NCBI RefSeq assembly: GCF_000378985.1
Contig: NZ_KB905370.1
Span: 4,710,799 to 4,774,798, forward strand
Direction of reading: 5' to 3'
DNA from: Ensifer sp. BR816
GTDB lineage: Bacteria; Pseudomonadota; Alphaproteobacteria; Rhizobiales; Rhizobiaceae
Length of the DNA: 64,000 bases
The position numbers and the translations under genes were made by a program. How positions within the stretch are numbered: the first letter of the stretch is position 1; each line of letters starts with the position of its first letter. The notes under the pieces are model-generated. The model was not told where the DNA came from and did no database searches. It was given only the letters and a program-made list of their open reading frames with translations. Positions 17,037 to 26,972 of this stretch are shown piece after piece.

Positions 17037-18605
17037 GTGAAAGACCCCGAACACGGCGCGAAGCCGTCTGAATCCGGGGCGTCGGCAGCAGGTCGTGGCG
17101 AGGCGCATAAGCTTGTGCCGCGCGGCGGCAAGGGGAAACGGAGGCGGCGCAAGCCGTCCGGTTCGCCGTCTGCAATTGCCAGCCGATCCGGGCTTCCCGG
17201 AGAAGCAGGGCGTCCCGCAGCACTGAACGAGGCCGAGCCGGCGCGCAAGCGCAAGCGGCGCCGCCGTTCGAAGGCCGCAAGGCAGCAAGGCCAGGCTCCC
17301 GCCGCCGTTTCCGGCGCAGCCCCGGCCCAAGAGACCCCGATCACCGACAAGAAGGGTCAGAAGCGCGGCAAGAAGGCGCGCCACCGGCGCGGTCTGCAAG
17401 GACGGCCGCTGGCATCCGGAGGCAAGCCGCTTGCCCCTGAGCGGTCCGCCGAAACCCAGCGCCCGCGCGAGGCGTCGGCCGCGCCGCAGTCGCGCAAGGA
17501 TGATTTGCGCGCCCCCTATGTCACGCCCGGCGAGCCGGCCGCGCCGCTTTATGCCGCGCTCGACCTCGGCACCAACAATTGCCGCCTTCTGGTCGCGCAG
17601 CCGACCCGGCCGGGGCAGTTCCGTGTCGTCGACGCCTTCTCGCGCATCGTCCGGCTCGGCGAAGGGCTGGGCGCCAGCGGCAGGCTTTCCGACGATGCGA
17701 TGGAGCGCTCCGTCGAGGCCCTGAAGATCTGCGCTTCCAAGCTCAATGCCCGCTCGATCCGCCGCCGCCGGCTGATCGCCACCGAGGCGGCGCGCGCCGC
17801 CGAGAACGGCGAGACTTTCATGAAGCGCGTCGCCGAGGAAACCGGCCTCGACCTCGAAATCATCGATCGCGAGACCGAGGCGCGGCTCGCCGTTTCCGGC
17901 TGCTCGTCGCTGGTCGATCGCGAGACCAAGTCGGTCGTGCTCTTCGACATTGGCGGTGGTTCTTCGGAAATCGCGGTGATCCGCATCGGCGACAACCGCT
18001 CGAGCCGTCTTGCCAACCACATCACCCATTGGACCTCGCTGCCTGTCGGCGTCGTCACGCTGTCCGAGCGCCACGGCGGCGAGCACGTCACTCCGCAAAG
18101 TTTCGAGACCATGGTGGGTGAGGTCGAGGGCATGCTCGACCATTTCGACGGTCCGTCGGTCGAGGTCCTCGAAAGCGCCTCCGGCAGCGGCTTCCACCTG
18201 ATCGGCACGTCGGGCACCGTGACGACGCTCGCCGGCGTCCATCTCGACCTGCCGCGCTACGACCGGCGCCGGGTGGACGGGCTCTGGCTTTCCGACGACG
18301 AGGTCTCGGCGATGCAGGCGCGGCTGCTCTCCTGGGATTTCGCCGCGCGCGCCGCCAATCCCTGCATCGGTCCGGACCGGGCCGATCTGGTGCTCGCAGG
18401 CTGCGCGATCCTCGAGGCGATCCGCCGGCGCTGGCCGTCGACGCGGATGCGCGTTGCCGATCGCGGCCTGCGCGAGGGGCTGCTCACCGACATGATGGCC
18501 GATGACGGCGCCTGGCGCCGCGGGCGTCCGCGTCGCTACCAGCAGCGCGGTCCGGCTCAGGCCGGCGAAGAGCGGCAGCGGCCCCACGAAGGGAACAAGG
18601 CATGA
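17037..18605 (+). CDS. ppx: Ppx/GppA-family exopolyphosphatase with a basic N-terminal extension
   Basis: Predicted 522 residues. Residues 1 to about 160 are a low-complexity, strongly basic extension (for example [12 protein letters not shown] and [13 protein letters not shown]) with no fold expected. The enzymatic domain follows with ASKHA phosphate-binding motifs [16 protein letters not shown] and [16 protein letters not shown], and the conserved [12 protein letters not shown]. It would hydrolyse polyphosphate or the pppGpp 5' phosphate. The start is uncertain: a TTG at 17028 and a GTG at 17037 are both in frame and neither has a good ribosome-binding site. It overlaps rlmE by four bases (ATGA), so the two are co-translated. 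Confidence 0.88.
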   Translation: MKDPEHGAKPSESGASAAGRGEAHKLVPRGGKGKRRRRKPSGSPSAIASRSGLPGEAGRPAALNEAEPARKRKRRRRSKAARQQGQAPAAVSGAAPAQETPITDKKGQKRGKKARHRRGLQGRPLASGGKPLAPERSAETQRPREASAAPQSRKDDLRAPYVTPGEPAAPLYAALDLGTNNCRLLVAQPTRPGQFRVVDAFSRIVRLGEGLGASGRLSDDAMERSVEALKICASKLNARSIRRRRLIATEAARAAENGETFMKRVAEETGLDLEIIDRETEARLAVSGCSSLVDRETKSVVLFDIGGGSSEIAVIRIGDNRSSRLANHITHWTSLPVGVVTLSERHGGEHVTPQSFETMVGEVEGMLDHFDGPSVEVLESASGSGFHLIGTSGTVTTLAGVHLDLPRYDRRRVDGLWLSDDEVSAMQARLLSWDFAARAANPCIGPDRADLVLAGCAILEAIRRRWPSTRMRVADRGLREGLLTDMMADDGAWRRGRPRRYQQRGPAQAGEERQRPHEGNKA

Positions 18606-19339
18606 CGAAATCCCCGATCGGCGGCAACCGCAGCGGCCGCAAGCTCGGCCAGAAGGTGAAGAAGGGCAAGCTCAAGGCGTCCTCGCGCCGGTGGCTCGAA
18701 CGGCACATCAACGATCCCTACGTACAGCGCGCCCAGCTCGAGGGCTATCGCGCCCGCGCCGCCTTCAAGCTCCTGGAGATCGACGAGAAGCACAAGATCC
18801 TGGCCGGCGCCAAGCGCATCATCGATCTCGGTGCCGCTCCCGGAAGCTGGTCGCAGATCGCCGCCAAGGTGACGAATTCGACCGATGCCGATCCGCGCGT
18901 CGCGGCGATCGACTTTCTCGAAATGGATGGGGTCCCCGGCGTCCGCTTCCTGCAGATGGATTTCCTCGACCCCGAGGCGCCGGAAAAGCTCATGCAGGCG
19001 ATCGGCGGAACGCCCGACCTCGTATTGTCCGACATGGCGGCGCCGACCACCGGCCACCGCCAGACCGACCATCTGCGCACCATGCATCTCTGCGAGGTGG
19101 CGGCGCATTTCGCCGTCGACGTGCTGGCCGAGGGCGGGCACTTCCTGGCAAAGACCTTCCAGGGCGGCACGGAGCGCGATCTCCTCAGCATGCTGAAGCA
19201 GAATTTCCGCCAGGTCATTCATGTGAAGCCGGCCTCGTCGCGTGCCGAATCGGTCGAGATGTTCCTGCTTGCCAAGGGTTTCAAGGGACGCCAGAAGGCC
19301 GGCAGGGAGACGGAAACCGAAGAAGAGGCGGCGGAATAG
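18602..19339 (+). CDS. rlmE: 23S rRNA 2'-O-methyltransferase RlmE
   Basis: Predicted 245 residues. It methylates U2552 in the 23S rRNA A-loop using S-adenosylmethionine. The FtsJ fold is evident: [15 protein letters not shown] with the first catalytic lysine, SAM-binding [16 protein letters not shown], catalytic aspartate in [16 protein letters not shown], second lysine in FLAKTFQGG, and glutamate in [15 protein letters not shown], completing the K-D-K-E tetrad. The N-terminal 30 residues are basic, and the C-terminus ends in an acidic run. The ATG lies inside the end of ppx. Confidence 0.95.
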   Translation: MTKSPIGGNRSGRKLGQKVKKGKLKASSRRWLERHINDPYVQRAQLEGYRARAAFKLLEIDEKHKILAGAKRIIDLGAAPGSWSQIAAKVTNSTDADPRVAAIDFLEMDGVPGVRFLQMDFLDPEAPEKLMQAIGGTPDLVLSDMAAPTTGHRQTDHLRTMHLCEVAAHFAVDVLAEGGHFLAKTFQGGTERDLLSMLKQNFRQVIHVKPASSRAESVEMFLLAKGFKGRQKAGRETETEEEAAE

Positions 19340-19341
19340 GC

Positions 19342-19725
19342 ATGTTGCTCTATGTGACGGTCGGCACCAACGACCTCGAACGCGCCGGCGCGTTCTATGA
19401 TGGCGTGCTCCCGACCCTCGGCTACCGCCGCCAGCGGTGGGACGAAACCGAGATCGGCTACGGCGCCGACGGTGATGTGCGCGTCCGCTTCTGGGTGGTC
19501 ACGCCGTTCAACCGTGAGCCTGCCACCTATGGCAACGGCGTGAGCATCGCGCTCGTGGCCGAGACGCGGAGCGCCGTCGATGCCTTCCATGCAGCTGCGC
19601 TGGCTGCCGGCGGTACCGACGAGGGCGCGCCGGGGCTGCGGCCGTTCCACGCGCATTTTTATGGCGCCTGGGTCCGCGATCTCGATGGCAACAAGATTGC
19701 CGCCGTCTGCGAGCGGCCGGAATAG
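19342..19725 (+). CDS. VOC/glyoxalase-family protein
   Basis: Predicted 127 residues with a vicinal-oxygen-chelate fold: an opening beta strand LYVTVGTNDLERAGAFYDGV and a closing segment FYGAWVRDLDGNKIAAVCE. It begins two bases after the rlmE stop, so it is probably in the same transcript. Many such proteins are annotated as glyoxalase or bleomycin-resistance proteins, but no specific substrate can be assigned. Confidence 0.85.
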   Translation: MLLYVTVGTNDLERAGAFYDGVLPTLGYRRQRWDETEIGYGADGDVRVRFWVVTPFNREPATYGNGVSIALVAETRSAVDAFHAAALAAGGTDEGAPGLRPFHAHFYGAWVRDLDGNKIAAVCERPE

Positions 19726-19751
19726 GGCAGGATACGCGACTGTAGCGGGGA

Positions 19752-19925
19752 TCACCCCCCTCTGCCCTGCCGGGCATCTCCCCCACAAGGAGGGAGATCG
19801 ACTCGCGGCGACCCCTCATTCCTGCAGCACTGCGGCATCCGCAGCCTTGATGTGGGGGCGCGGCGGTGCTTCCGGCCAATCTCCACCCTTGTGGGGGAGA
19901 TGCCCGGCAGGGCAGAGGGGGGTAT
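19752..19925. repeat. RIME-like intergenic mosaic element, copy 1
   Basis: Two inverted arms, 19754-19799 and 19877-19923, share the core ctctgccctgccgggcatct. They flank a 77-base centre. The same arms recur at 56352-56554. This matches the arrangement of RIME elements described in Rhizobium and Sinorhizobium. It lies between the convergent VOC and MFS genes. Confidence 0.85.
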
Positions 19926-19955
19926 CGACTGCCGGCGACGTTCCTGTAGGACGCT

Positions 19956-21365
19956 TTACTTCCCCGCCGTCGCCTCGGCTTCCCGCAGCGCCTTTCGATG
20001 GCCGGAGACGGAAGCGCCGGCATTCTTCGCCATGGTCAGGAAGGGGATCGCCGCCAGCAGGTTGGCGACGGCGATGATCATGAAGGCGACGTGGAAGTCG
20101 TCGAGCACCAGCGGTCCGCCGCCCAACGCGGTTTGGACTTCGAGGATCGCGCCCGCCACGGCGACGCCGAGCGCAAGGCTGATCTGCTGCAGCACGGCGC
20201 TCATCGATGTCGCCTTGCTGGCGTCCGCGTCGTCGATATCGGCGAAGGAAAGCGCGTTGACGCTGGTGAAGAAGAAGGAGCGGGCGAAACCGGCGACGAG
20301 CAGGATCGTGAGCATGACGAGGTAAGGCGTCGCCGGCGTGAAGAAGCCGTTGATGAAGGTGGTGCCGGCGGCGATGACGGCGGCAATGATCAGCGTCGTG
20401 CGGAAGCCGGCAAAGGCGAGAACGCGGCGGGCGAAGAATTTTGTGGTGATGGCGCCGACGGCCCCGATGAAGGTGATCAGCCCCGACTGGAACGGATTGA
20501 GGCCGAAGCCGATCTGCAGCATCAGCGGCATCAGGAACGGCACGGCGCCGACGGAAATGCGGAAGACAGTGCCGCCGATCGAGGCGGCGCGGAAGGCGCT
20601 GTCGCGAAACAGCCCGAGATCGAGCACCGGCGCCGGATGGCGGCGTGCGTGGAAGATGTAAAGGAAGGTCGCGGCAATGCCGGCCGCGACGGAAGCGATG
20701 CCGATCGCCGGCGGCAGGGCCGGCAGGCTGATGACCGACAGGCCGAAGACGATGCCGGAGGCGGCGATGCCGCCCAGCAAGAAGCCGAGAATATCGACCG
20801 GCGGCGGGTTTTGCCGCTCCATTTCCGGCAGGTAGATGCCGGACAGTATGTAGCCGGCGATGCCGACCGGTACATTGATCAGGAAGATCCAGTGCCAGGA
20901 GAAATAGGTGGTGATGAAGCCGCCGAGCGGCGGGCCGGCCAAGGGTCCGACGAGGGCCGGGATGGTCAGCAGCGCCATGGCCGAGACGAGCTCGCTGCGC
21001 GGCGTGCCGCGCACCAGCACGAGGCGCGCGACCGGCGTCATCATCGCCCCGCCCATGCCCTGCAGGAAGCGCGACAGCACGAAGGCGACGAGGCTGTCGG
21101 CAACGGCGCAGAACACCGACCCGGCGACGAACACGAGCATCGCCGCGCGGAAGATGCGCTTGGCGCCGAAGCGGTCCGCCATCCAGCCGCTCAAGGGAAT
21201 GAAGATCGCCAGCGCAACCATATAGGAAGTCAGCGCCAGCTTGAGCGTGATCGGCCCGACTCCGATGTCATGCGCGATCGCCGGCAGCGACGTCGAAATG
21301 ACTGTGGAATCCATCTGCTCCATGAAGAGAGCGACGGCGAGGATCATCGGGACGATGCGATTCAT
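19956..21365 (-). CDS. MFS transporter of the DHA2 (14-TM) type
   Basis: Predicted 469 residues, start at ATG 21365; the longer frame to 21623 is rejected because it overlaps the divergent gene. It begins MNRIVPMILAVALFMEQMDS, the DHA2 opening with the acidic residue in TM1. Conserved segments include GWMADRFGAKRIFRAAMLVF, the motif C region TIPALVGPLAGPPLGGF, and many hydrophobic helices. Members export drugs or toxic metabolites with proton antiport. No adjacent membrane-fusion protein or regulator is present. Substrate unknown. Confidence 0.88.
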   Translation of the reverse strand: MNRIVPMILAVALFMEQMDSTVISTSLPAIAHDIGVGPITLKLALTSYMVALAIFIPLSGWMADRFGAKRIFRAAMLVFVAGSVFCAVADSLVAFVLSRFLQGMGGAMMTPVARLVLVRGTPRSELVSAMALLTIPALVGPLAGPPLGGFITTYFSWHWIFLINVPVGIAGYILSGIYLPEMERQNPPPVDILGFLLGGIAASGIVFGLSVISLPALPPAIGIASVAAGIAATFLYIFHARRHPAPVLDLGLFRDSAFRAASIGGTVFRISVGAVPFLMPLMLQIGFGLNPFQSGLITFIGAVGAITTKFFARRVLAFAGFRTTLIIAAVIAAGTTFINGFFTPATPYLVMLTILLVAGFARSFFFTSVNALSFADIDDADASKATSMSAVLQQISLALGVAVAGAILEVQTALGGGPLVLDDFHVAFMIIAVANLLAAIPFLTMAKNAGASVSGHRKALREAEATAGK

Positions 21366-21534
21366 GAGAGGCCTTGGATGCGGGGTCGACGTCCGGTAGA
21401 CGGTCCCGATGGCTTTGTCGGGGCAAAACCGGCGATTGCAGATCAAATGCCTGTGATCCGGCTGACCTTTTCGGTCAAGGCCGCTACTTCTTGCCTGCTG
21501 GCATGCGAGGCAGCGCAAATCGACAGGAGCGATC

Positions 21535-22518
21535 ATGATCACACATAGTTTGAAGCGCCGAACCCTGTTCGGGGCGGGGGCGGCTGCCTTGGCGGCGCCA
21601 AGCCTCTTGGGTGGAATTGCCAATGCTCAGGAAAGTGCAGAAAAGGGCGCTATGACGGATGATGCCGCTTTCAAGTCCTTCAGGCTCGGCACCTTCAAGG
21701 TGACGGTGATCAGCGACGGCACGCGCGCCTCGGAAAATCCGCACGAGACCTATGGCACCAATCAGCCGGCCGAGGCCGTCTCCGCGCTGCTCGAACAGAA
21801 TTTCCTGCCGACCGCCGGTTTGCTCAACGGCTTTTCGCCGGTGCTCGTCGATACCGGGTCGGACATCGTGTTGTTCGACACCGGCCTCGGCGAAGGCGGC
21901 CGGGAGGCCGGTACCGGCAAACTCGCCGACGGCATCCGCGCCGCCGGCTATACGCCCGAGCAGGTCTCGGTCGTTGTCATCACCCATATGCACGGCGACC
22001 ATATCGGCGGCCTCATGGAAGGCGGCAAACCGGTCTTCGCGAACGCCCGCTACGTGACCGGCCAGATCGAATTCGATTTCTGGAAGGATGCGGCCCGCGT
22101 CGGCACGCCGGCCGAAAACGGCCACAAGGCGGTGCTTGCCAAGGTCGTGCCGCTGGCGGAAAAGACCAGTTTCATCGCCGACGGTGCCGAGGTGGTATCG
22201 GGGATCACTGCCATCGCCGCCTTCGGCCATTCCCCCGGGCACATGATCTACAGGCTCGAATCCGATGGCAAGGCGCTGATCCTGACTGCCGATACGGCCA
22301 ATCATTACGTCCTGTCGCTGCAGCGGCCGGACTGGGAGGTCCGCTTCGACATGGACAAGGCCGCCGCGGGCGCGACGCGGCGCAAGGTCTTCGACATGAT
22401 CGCTACCGATCGGCTGCCCTTCATCGGCTATCACATGCCGTTCCCGGCCGTCGGCTTCGTCGAACGGCAGGACCCGGGCTACCGTTTCGTGCCGGCGACC
22501 TACCAGTTCGACATTTGA
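21535..22518 (+). CDS. Tat-exported metallo-beta-lactamase-fold hydrolase
   Basis: Predicted 327 residues. The N-terminus has a twin-arginine type signal (LKRRTLFGAGAAALAAPSLL) ending near ANAQES. The metal-binding motif THMHGDHIGGL is complete, with further ligands in AAFGHSPGHMIY, ILTADTANHYVL and FIGYHMPFPA. The overall layout fits the AttM/quinolone-type lactonase and related periplasmic MBL-fold hydrolases. Site aggagcg precedes ATG 21535. It is divergent from the MFS exporter. Substrate cannot be assigned. Confidence 0.87.
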   Translation: MITHSLKRRTLFGAGAAALAAPSLLGGIANAQESAEKGAMTDDAAFKSFRLGTFKVTVISDGTRASENPHETYGTNQPAEAVSALLEQNFLPTAGLLNGFSPVLVDTGSDIVLFDTGLGEGGREAGTGKLADGIRAAGYTPEQVSVVVITHMHGDHIGGLMEGGKPVFANARYVTGQIEFDFWKDAARVGTPAENGHKAVLAKVVPLAEKTSFIADGAEVVSGITAIAAFGHSPGHMIYRLESDGKALILTADTANHYVLSLQRPDWEVRFDMDKAAAGATRRKVFDMIATDRLPFIGYHMPFPAVGFVERQDPGYRFVPATYQFDI

Positions 22519-22555
22519 GATCAGGGCTTTGCTGCTCTGCAACAACAAATATGCA

Positions 22556-22580
22556 GGCCCGGGAGATTTCCGGGCCTTAA
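22556..22580 (+). terminator. terminator of the MBL-fold hydrolase gene
   Basis: ggcccgg (22556-22562) pairs with ccgggcc (22570-22576), followed by ttaactatttc. It lies 38 bases after the stop codon. The T run is weak. Confidence 0.6.
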
Positions 22581-22707
22581 CTATTTCCATTCTGACATAT
22601 CCGTGTTACGAGCCCTCGCCAACTTCCAAGACAAGCTTTGAAGTCACCCGGTGGACAAGTCGCTGATCGTCCCCGGGGATTTTCGTATATTCGAAGAGGA
22701 ACTGGCC

Positions 22708-24210
22708 ATGGCGCGCATCATCGAAACGGCAACCGGTCTGGAGGCTTTGACCTTCGACGACGTCCTGCTCCAGCCGGGGCATTCCGAGGTGATGCCGGGC
22801 CAGACGAACATCGCCACCCGCATCGCCCAGGATATCGACCTCAATCTTCCGATCCTTTCGGCGGCCATGGACACGGTCACCGAGGCGCGGCTGGCGATCG
22901 CCATGGCCCAGGCCGGCGGCATCGGCGTCATCCACCGCAACCTGACGCCGGCCGAGCAGGCCGAAGAGGTCCGCCAGGTCAAGAAGTTCGAAAGCGGCAT
23001 GGTCGTCAATCCGGTGACGATCGGCCCGGATGCGACGCTGGCCGACGCGCTGAGCCTGATGAAGGCACACGGCATTTCCGGCATTCCGGTCGTCGAAAAC
23101 GGCGGCAGCGGCGGCCAGACGCAGGGCCGCCTCGTCGGCATCCTCACCAACCGCGATGTCCGCTTCGCTTCCGAGCCGTCCCAGAAGATCTACGAGCTGA
23201 TGACCCGGGAGGGCCTGGTCACCGTCAAGGAAAGCGTCGATCAGCAGGAGGCCAAGCGCCTTCTGCACAAGCATCGGATCGAAAAGCTGCTGGTCGTCGA
23301 TCCTGAAGGGCGCTGTGTCGGCCTGATCACGGTCAAGGACATCGAGAAGTCGCAGCTGAACCCGAACGCCTCCAAGGACTCCCAGGGGCGGCTCCGCGCC
23401 GCCGCGGCCGTCAGCGTCGGTGACGACGGCTTCGAGCGCGCCGAGCGGCTGATCGATGCCGGCGTCGACCTGATCGTCGTTGACACCGCCCACGGCCATT
23501 CGCAGCGCGTGCTCGACGCGGTCGGGCGTGTGAAAAAATTGTCGAACTCGGTCCGTATCATGGCCGGCAATGTGGCGACGGCGGACGGCACCAAGGCGCT
23601 GATCGACGCCGGCGCCGATGCCGTCAAGGTCGGCATCGGTCCGGGCTCCATCTGCACGACGCGCATCGTCGCCGGTGTCGGCGTGCCGCAATTGGCCGCG
23701 ATCATGGCGGCCGTCGAGGCGGCGCAGGCCTCCGGCATCCCGGTCATCGCCGACGGCGGCATCAAATATTCCGGCGACCTTGCGAAGGCGATCGCCGCCG
23801 GTGCGTCGGCCGTCATGGTCGGCTCGCTGCTTGCAGGCACCGAGGAAAGCCCAGGCGAGGTCTTCCTCTACCAGGGCCGCTCGTTCAAGGCCTATCGCGG
23901 CATGGGTTCGGTCGGCGCCATGGCGCGCGGCTCGGCCGACCGCTATTTCCAGGCGGAAGTCCGCGACACGCTGAAGCTCGTGCCGGAAGGCATCGAGGGC
24001 CAGGTTCCCTATAAAGGGGCCGTTGGCGGTGTCCTGCACCAGCTCGCCGGTGGTCTCAAGGCGTCGATGGGCTATGTCGGCGGCGCCACGATCAAGGAGT
24101 ATCAGGAGCGCGCCACCTTCGTCCGCATATCCGGCGCCGGCCTTCGCGAAAGCCACGCTCACGACGTGACGATCACCCGCGAGAGCCCGAACTATCCGGG
24201 CGCCGCCTGA
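22708..24210 (+). CDS. guaB: inosine-5'-monophosphate dehydrogenase
   Basis: Predicted 500 residues. It oxidises IMP to XMP with NAD+, the committed step to GMP. The start at 22708 (site gaggaa) gives [20 protein letters not shown]; a GTG at 22651 in the same frame is less likely. A TIM barrel surrounds two CBS domains at about residues 95-215. The catalytic cysteine is in [15 protein letters not shown]. The K+/IMP site follows in [20 protein letters not shown], and the mobile flap region is near [19 protein letters not shown]. It stands alone with its own downstream hairpin. Confidence 0.96.
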   Translation: MARIIETATGLEALTFDDVLLQPGHSEVMPGQTNIATRIAQDIDLNLPILSAAMDTVTEARLAIAMAQAGGIGVIHRNLTPAEQAEEVRQVKKFESGMVVNPVTIGPDATLADALSLMKAHGISGIPVVENGGSGGQTQGRLVGILTNRDVRFASEPSQKIYELMTREGLVTVKESVDQQEAKRLLHKHRIEKLLVVDPEGRCVGLITVKDIEKSQLNPNASKDSQGRLRAAAAVSVGDDGFERAERLIDAGVDLIVVDTAHGHSQRVLDAVGRVKKLSNSVRIMAGNVATADGTKALIDAGADAVKVGIGPGSICTTRIVAGVGVPQLAAIMAAVEAAQASGIPVIADGGIKYSGDLAKAIAAGASAVMVGSLLAGTEESPGEVFLYQGRSFKAYRGMGSVGAMARGSADRYFQAEVRDTLKLVPEGIEGQVPYKGAVGGVLHQLAGGLKASMGYVGGATIKEYQERATFVRISGAGLRESHAHDVTITRESPNYPGAA

Positions 24211-24219
24211 TACCTTCGA

Positions 24220-24242
24220 TGGGACGCCGCCCCGGCGTCCCA
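24220..24242 (+). terminator. hairpin after guaB
   Basis: tgggacgcc (24220-24228) pairs perfectly with ggcgtccca (24234-24242). No T run follows, so it is a weak or rho-assisted terminator, or an mRNA-stabilising hairpin. Confidence 0.5.
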
Positions 24243-24283
24243 CGCCCTTGCTCTCCCATCCAGGAATTTGAAGCGGAGCACCG

Positions 24284-24700
24284 ATGACGGGGTTCGAGAT
24301 ATTCTGGCCCGTGGTCGCCCATGTCGCGCTGGTCTACATGCTTTATGCGCTTCTCTCGCTGCGCCGGTCGGCGGTCGTCCGCGCCGGCAAGGCGCAGTCG
24401 TCGCAATTTCGCGAGAATCGCCAGGAGCCGAGCGAGAGCCTGGTCGTGCGCAACAGCATTGCCAACCAGTTCGAACTGCCGGTGCTCTTCTATGCCTGCT
24501 GCGTCCTCCTTTACATCGCCGAGGCCGACAATCTTCTGGCGGTGGCTCTCGCCTGGCTTTTCGTCGGCTTACGCTACGCGCACGCCCTCGTGCATGTGAC
24601 CAGCAATCGGCTTCGCCATCGCGGCCCTCTCTTCCTGGCCGGTTTTGTGACGCTCGCGGCCATGTGGACCTGGCTTGCCCTCTGGATGGCAATGAACTGA
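24284..24700 (+). CDS. MAPEG-family membrane protein
   Basis: Predicted 138 residues with four hydrophobic segments: residues 7-25 (FWPVVAHVALVYMLYALLSL), about 62-80 (FELPVLFYACCVLLYIA), 85-100 and 115-135. The pattern NSIANQFELPVLFY followed by LRYAHALVHVTSNRLRHRG is the MAPEG signature (membrane-associated proteins in eicosanoid and glutathione metabolism). Bacterial members are poorly characterised. It follows guaB on the same strand, with a hairpin between. Confidence 0.83.
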   Translation: MTGFEIFWPVVAHVALVYMLYALLSLRRSAVVRAGKAQSSQFRENRQEPSESLVVRNSIANQFELPVLFYACCVLLYIAEADNLLAVALAWLFVGLRYAHALVHVTSNRLRHRGPLFLAGFVTLAAMWTWLALWMAMN

Positions 24701-24899
24701 CGATCGCCCGGCATCTGCCGGCTTCAATGTCTCAGTTCTGAGACGATCTCCTCCATCGAACCGCCGCGCCTTGATGCGCGTCAAGGGAGCGCGCCGGATC
24801 CCGCACTAGCTTGCGTCCGTCAACGCGCTGCTTTGGCGGAGGGTGATGCGGCGCCGGCGCAATTTCCAATGCCAGCATTCAACATCGGAGGAGATCGAT

Positions 24900-25925
24900 A
24901 TGGCCGGAACAATGAAAGCCGCAGTCGTGCGCGAATTCGGCAAGCCGCTCGTGATCGAGGATTTGCCCATACCGCAGCCGGGACCGGGCCAGGTCCTCAT
25001 CAAATACGAGGCCACGGGCGTGTGCCATACCGACCTGCACGCCGCCAAGGGCGACTGGCCGGTGCGACCCAATCCGCCCTTCATTCCCGGCCACGAAGGC
25101 GTCGGCTGCGTCGCCAAGCTTGGCGCCGGCGTCACACGGCTGAAGGAGGGCGACCGGGTCGGCGTCCCATGGCTGCACACCGCCTGCGGCTGCTGCACGC
25201 CATGCCGCACCGGGTGGGAAACGCTGTGCGGCAGCCAGCAGAATACCGGCTATTCGGTCGACGGCACCTTTGCCCAGTACGGCCTGGCGGATCCGAATTT
25301 CGTCGGCCGGCTGCCCGCCAAGCTGGAGTTCGGTCCGGCTGCGCCGCTGCTCTGCGCCGGCGTCACCGTCTACAAGGGCCTGAAGGAGACGGAGGCGAAG
25401 CCTGGTGAATGGGTCTTGATCTCCGGCATCGGCGGTCTCGGCCACATGGGCGTGCAATATGCCAAGGCCATGGGCATGCATGTCGCCGCGGCCGACATCT
25501 TCCCCGACAAGATCGCGCTCGCCGAGAAGCTCGGCGCCGACCTCGTCATCGATGCAAGGGCGGCTGACGCTATCGAGCAGGTGCAGAAGCGGACCGGCGG
25601 CGTCCACGGAGCGCTGGTCACGGCGGTCTCGCCAAAGGCGATGGAGCAGGCCTACCGTATGCTGCGTTCGAAGGGCACCATGGCGCTCGTCGGTTTGCCG
25701 CCGAGCCAGATCTGCCTGCCGGTCTTCGATACGGTGCTGAAGCGTATCACGGTGCGGGGCTCAATCGTGGGTACGCGCCAGGATCTGGAGGAAGCTTTGG
25801 AATTTGCCGGCGAGGGCAAGGTCGCAGCCCACTTCTCCTGGGACAAGATAGAGAACATCAACGCCATCTTCGAGCGTATGGAAGAAGGCAAGATCGACGG
25901 CCGCATCGTTCTCGACCTGAGTTGA
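24900..25925 (+). CDS. zinc-dependent alcohol dehydrogenase, AdhP/AdhA type
   Basis: Predicted 341 residues, start at ATG 24900 with strong site ggaggaga. Medium-chain dehydrogenase: catalytic-zinc ligands in ATGVCHTDLHAAKGDW and PGHEGVGCV, structural-zinc cysteines in CGCCTPCRTGWETLCG, and the NAD-binding glycine motif SGIGGLGHMGVQYAKAMG. Interconverts ethanol or other primary alcohols and aldehydes with NAD+. It is monocistronic by context and no regulatory site is evident. Confidence 0.93.
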   Translation: MAGTMKAAVVREFGKPLVIEDLPIPQPGPGQVLIKYEATGVCHTDLHAAKGDWPVRPNPPFIPGHEGVGCVAKLGAGVTRLKEGDRVGVPWLHTACGCCTPCRTGWETLCGSQQNTGYSVDGTFAQYGLADPNFVGRLPAKLEFGPAAPLLCAGVTVYKGLKETEAKPGEWVLISGIGGLGHMGVQYAKAMGMHVAAADIFPDKIALAEKLGADLVIDARAADAIEQVQKRTGGVHGALVTAVSPKAMEQAYRMLRSKGTMALVGLPPSQICLPVFDTVLKRITVRGSIVGTRQDLEEALEFAGEGKVAAHFSWDKIENINAIFERMEEGKIDGRIVLDLS

Positions 25926-26045
25926 GGCATCGATCACGGCAAGTAACGCAGTTTTGACGTGTGTGCACCGCCCCTTGACCTATCCTGTCGAGGGGCGGCT
26001 TGCCATTGCTCTGTCGCCTGCGGAAACCTGCTGATGGAGAGCGTC

Positions 26046-26930
26046 ATGAACAAGCCTGTGATCACTCAGGCGATGGTCGATGCCTATGACGAATACACGC
26101 ATCTGACCCTGGATCGCCGCCGCTTCATGGAGAGGCTGACGACGCTCGCCGGTTCGGCGGCGGGGGGGGGCGCGGCCGCCGCGATCGCGCCGATGCTGGC
26201 CGCCAACAGCGCCAAGGCCGAAATGATTGCTGCGACGGACGAGCGGCTCAAAGGGGAGGACGTTACCTATCCAGGTGCAGATGGCGAGATGAAGGGCTAC
26301 CTGGTCAGGCCGGCCAATGCGTCGGGCAAGCTTCCGGCGGTCATCGTCATCCATGAAAATCGCGGCCTCAATCCGCACATCAAGGACGTCGCGCGGCGTG
26401 TCGCCCTCGACGGATTTGTCGCGCTCGCCCCGGATTTCCTCTCGCCCGACGGCGGAACGCCGAGCGACGAGGACAAGGCGCGCGAGATGATCGGTGCGCT
26501 CGACGCGGGCAAGACCAATTCCAATGCGGTGGCGACCGTGACCTTCCTCAAGGGGCACCCGGAAAGCACCGGCAATGTCGGCGCGATCGGCTTCTGCTGG
26601 GGCGGCGGCATGGTCAATCGCCTTGCCGTGAATTCTGCGGACCTCAAGGCCGGCGTCGCCTACTATGGCGCTCAACCGAAGGCCGAGGACGTGGCGAAGA
26701 TCAAGGCCGCGATGCTTCTCCACTATGCCGGGCTCGACGAGCGCATCAACGCCGGCATCGAGGCCTACCGCAAGGCGCTGACGGAGAACGGCAAGGACGC
26801 CACGATCTATGTCTATGACGGCGTCAACCATGCCTTCAACAACGACACCTCGGCGGCTCGCTACGACAAGGCCGCCGCCGACCTCGCCTGGGGACGGACC
26901 ATCGAGTTCCTGAAGACGAAGCTCGCCTGA
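26046..26930 (+). CDS. dienelactone hydrolase family protein, probably Tat-exported
   Basis: Predicted 294 residues. The start at 26046 has ggagag upstream; an in-frame ATG lies at 26034. Residues 25-60 look like a twin-arginine export region placed after a short leader (DRRRFMERLTTLAGSAAGGG), ending near AANSAKAE. The catalytic domain has IHENRGLNPHIKDV, nucleophile cysteine in GAIGFCWGGGMV, and the histidine in DGVNHAFNND. Family members hydrolyse dienelactone or related cyclic esters. A run of nine g at 26162-26170 lies inside the export region. Confidence 0.88.
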   Translation: MNKPVITQAMVDAYDEYTHLTLDRRRFMERLTTLAGSAAGGGAAAAIAPMLAANSAKAEMIAATDERLKGEDVTYPGADGEMKGYLVRPANASGKLPAVIVIHENRGLNPHIKDVARRVALDGFVALAPDFLSPDGGTPSDEDKAREMIGALDAGKTNSNAVATVTFLKGHPESTGNVGAIGFCWGGGMVNRLAVNSADLKAGVAYYGAQPKAEDVAKIKAAMLLHYAGLDERINAGIEAYRKALTENGKDATIYVYDGVNHAFNNDTSAARYDKAAADLAWGRTIEFLKTKLA

Positions 26931-26972
26931 CGTAGCGCCGAAGTTCGGGGCAGGGGATCGCTGTGCGTTCCT

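Noticed and set aside
16926..18587. 553-codon open frame antisense to ppx
   Set aside because: A high-GC shadow of the ppx gene; composition is arginine/alanine-rich with no family and it lies opposite a clearly coding frame.
19752..19925. possible CRISPR-like array
   Set aside because: Only one pair of inverted, not direct, repeats without regular spacers; it matches a RIME-type element. No cas genes are present.
19998..21548. 516-codon open frame antisense to the MFS gene
   Set aside because: Extremely rich in D, E, G and R, as expected from reading a membrane-protein gene backwards.
22606..24243. 545-codon open frame antisense to guaB
   Set aside because: Shadow of a conserved gene; no family-like sequence.
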